Virus record (IMG/VR): IMGVR_UViG_3300037247_000478
Coordinates: 1-22,117 of that record
Length of the DNA stretch: 22,117 nucleotides
Source: a virus
Strand: one strand, 5' to 3'
Shown piece after piece: positions 21,175-22,117 of the stretch. The translations under genes and the position numbers were made by a program. Within the stretch, counting starts at the first letter, position 1. Each line of letters starts with the position of its first letter. Below the pieces are notes generated by a model that worked only from the letters and a program-made list of their open reading frames with translations, was not told the origin of the DNA and ran no database searches.

Positions 21175-21594
21175 TTATTTTTTGGTATACATTTCTAGAA
21201 AATTCTCTAGATAAGTTAAGCGTCCCTGAAAATCAAATAAACGTTTTTCGTAATCATTTTCTAATTTTGTCCAGCGCTCATTCAATATTCTAAGAGAGTC
21301 ATTAAATTCGTCTATGTGAACGCCTAACCGTTCAATCTTATTTTCTAATGCATTTATTCTTGCATGTATATCTGATATCACTATATTTTCATCTTCTTGT
21401 TGCGGGCCTCCGACTTCCCCTAATTCAGCGTAGTATACATAAATATTCGCCTGTTTCCCGCAATCTTCACACTCCAATAAATTGGTATCCCAGCTTATAG
21501 TAGCGTTTTCTTCTTTGCAAAAAGGACAAGTAACATTAAACATTCTTCCTTCAGACGGGTCTATACCATTAAATTTGATAGCAGCCTTATTCAT
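21175..21594 (-). CDS. Zinc-ribbon plus coiled-coil protein upstream of terminase (139 aa)
   Basis: Residues 23-26 (CPFC) and 42-45 (CEDC) form a four-cysteine zinc ribbon with a 15-residue loop. Residues about 72-135 are a heptad-like coiled coil ('ISDIHARINALENKIERLGV', 'LRILNERWTKLENDYEKRL'). A protein with a nucleic-acid-binding-type zinc ribbon and an oligomerising coil just before the large terminase could fill the role of a small terminase or packaging adaptor. That is inference from position; small terminases normally use a helix-turn-helix domain. The ATG overlaps the previous stop (ATGA). Confidence 0.7.
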   Translation of the reverse strand: MNKAAIKFNGIDPSEGRMFNVTCPFCKEENATISWDTNLLECEDCGKQANIYVYYAELGEVGGPQQEDENIVISDIHARINALENKIERLGVHIDEFNDSLRILNERWTKLENDYEKRLFDFQGRLTYLENFLEMYTKK

Positions 21595-21800
21595 TCCTTC
21601 CTATCCAATCTATCGCACATCAAATCATCTCTGCCGAAAAATCCATCAGATCGCTTTGGAAACTCACACCAGTATATTTCTTGGCCTTGACTTTCGAAAT
21701 ACTCAGCACGAGTAATCTTGCCTACTCCGGCCTGAGGCTCCATTCTTAATACGACAATATCATCGACTTTTAACTTGTTTGGATCTTCACCTATTCTCAT
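21591..21800 (-). CDS. Hypothetical small beta-barrel-like protein (69 aa)
   Basis: The ATG at 21800 is preferred; AAAGGA lies about 9 nt upstream, and the in-frame TTG directly before it adds one residue only. 'LKVDDIVVLRMEPQAGVGKI' followed by 'EIYWCEFPKRSDGFFGRDDL' reads like a compact SH3/KOW-type barrel of the sort found in small phage proteins ('GD.VvL......G.G.I....y..V.F......f...dL'). The function is unknown. Its stop overlaps the zinc-ribbon gene's start (ATGA). Confidence 0.6.
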   Translation of the reverse strand: MRIGEDPNKLKVDDIVVLRMEPQAGVGKITRAEYFESQGQEIYWCEFPKRSDGFFGRDDLMCDRLDRKE

Positions 21801-21812
21801 CAAAAGTATCCT

Positions 21813-22117
21813 TTAGTATAATAAATCACAGTATTTTATAGATTCTAACTTTTCCAGTTTCTCTAAATTTTTTTTATCACAAACGTGAATTATTCTTAAT
21901 ATTTCAAATTTTCTTTCTATCATTGATTTTAATCGACCGTGCAATTGTTGGTCATCTATAATTACATGCCTCGTCTCCTCATCCGGAAAATCAAGGAAAG
22001 TTATTTCATACTTCAATTTCTTCTTAAGTTCTGATATTTCAGCAAAATGCTTATCTACTCTTTCCTGCCGATCTATTCTTGCCTCTCTCTGGTGAGGACA
22101 CTCATAATAATCATCTA
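21813..22117 (-). CDS. Hypothetical protein, C-terminal part (5' end outside window)
   Basis: The frame is open through the right edge. A TTG at 22016 could serve as a start, but the 33 codons before it are stop-free and read naturally into it (...HFAEISELKKK then LKYEITFLDFPDEE), so the gene very likely begins beyond 22117. The visible part has a charged coiled-coil-like stretch (about the first 35 residues, with one C-x-H pair), a short beta region (YEITFLDF, HVIIDDQQL) and a helical Lys/Glu-rich end. No family is recognised. Confidence 0.55.
   Translation of the reverse strand, partial: DDYYECPHQREARIDRQERVDKHFAEISELKKKLKYEITFLDFPDEETRHVIIDDQQLHGRLKSMIERKFEILRIIHVCDKKNLEKLEKLESIKYCDLLY

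Overview
The window is part of the genome of a tailed, podovirus-type double-stranded DNA phage. It carries the P22-like morphogenesis block: large terminase, portal, scaffold, coat, gp4-like and gp10-like tail-neck proteins, then candidate ejection proteins. AT-rich composition, classical Shine-Dalgarno sites, a Sec-type signal peptide and sigma-70-like promoter elements point to a Gram-negative bacterial host. The species cannot be told from the sequence. No integrase, repressor, attachment site, tRNA, CRISPR array or insertion sequence is visible.

Layout. Positions 1-921 (+ strand) hold the end of an early/replication region: the C-terminal part of a probable single-stranded-DNA-binding protein, a small two-helix membrane protein, and a VRR-NUC nuclease that seems to start at ATT. 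A strong extended -10 promoter (926-953) precedes five small, very AT-rich genes of unknown function (1002-2490), three of which are tightly coupled. This looks like a separately transcribed accessory ('moron'-like) unit. It meets the opposing late operon tail-to-tail at 2490/2497 with no terminator visible.

Everything from 2497 to the right edge is on the - strand and reads right to left. 22117-21175 holds three small genes, including a zinc-ribbon/coiled-coil protein in the place where a small terminase is usually found. 21166-13022 holds terminase, portal, scaffold, coat, gp4-like and gp10-like genes in the P22 order. 13025-9670 holds four small or low-complexity virion proteins occupying the positions of gp26/gp14/gp7/gp20/gp16. 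9666-4272 is the receptor-binding region: a collar-domain fibre, a 49-residue gene, a fibre with duplicated repeats, two fibres ending in C1q/TNF-like domains, and small accessory genes. 4244-2497 contains a small structural-type gene and the lysis region (M15 endolysin, a secreted protein and a 3TM-type holin).

The genes form one head-and-tail assembly line followed by host lysis, mostly with 1-4 nt overlaps or gaps under 30 nt. The exceptions are informative. A 114-nt gap after the coat gene holds three tandem, sequence-related hairpins. A 71-nt scaffold leader contains a small inverted repeat. A perfect extended -10 box abuts the endolysin stop codon, followed at once by a 9-bp palindrome, which suggests local control of the secreted protein and holin.

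No clearly new multi-gene system was found. The items most worth a second look are the coat-downstream hairpin array, the accessory gene unit with its own promoter, the lysis-region promoter/palindrome, the ATT-initiated nuclease, the fibre module duplications and a strand-biased hexamer in the late genes.
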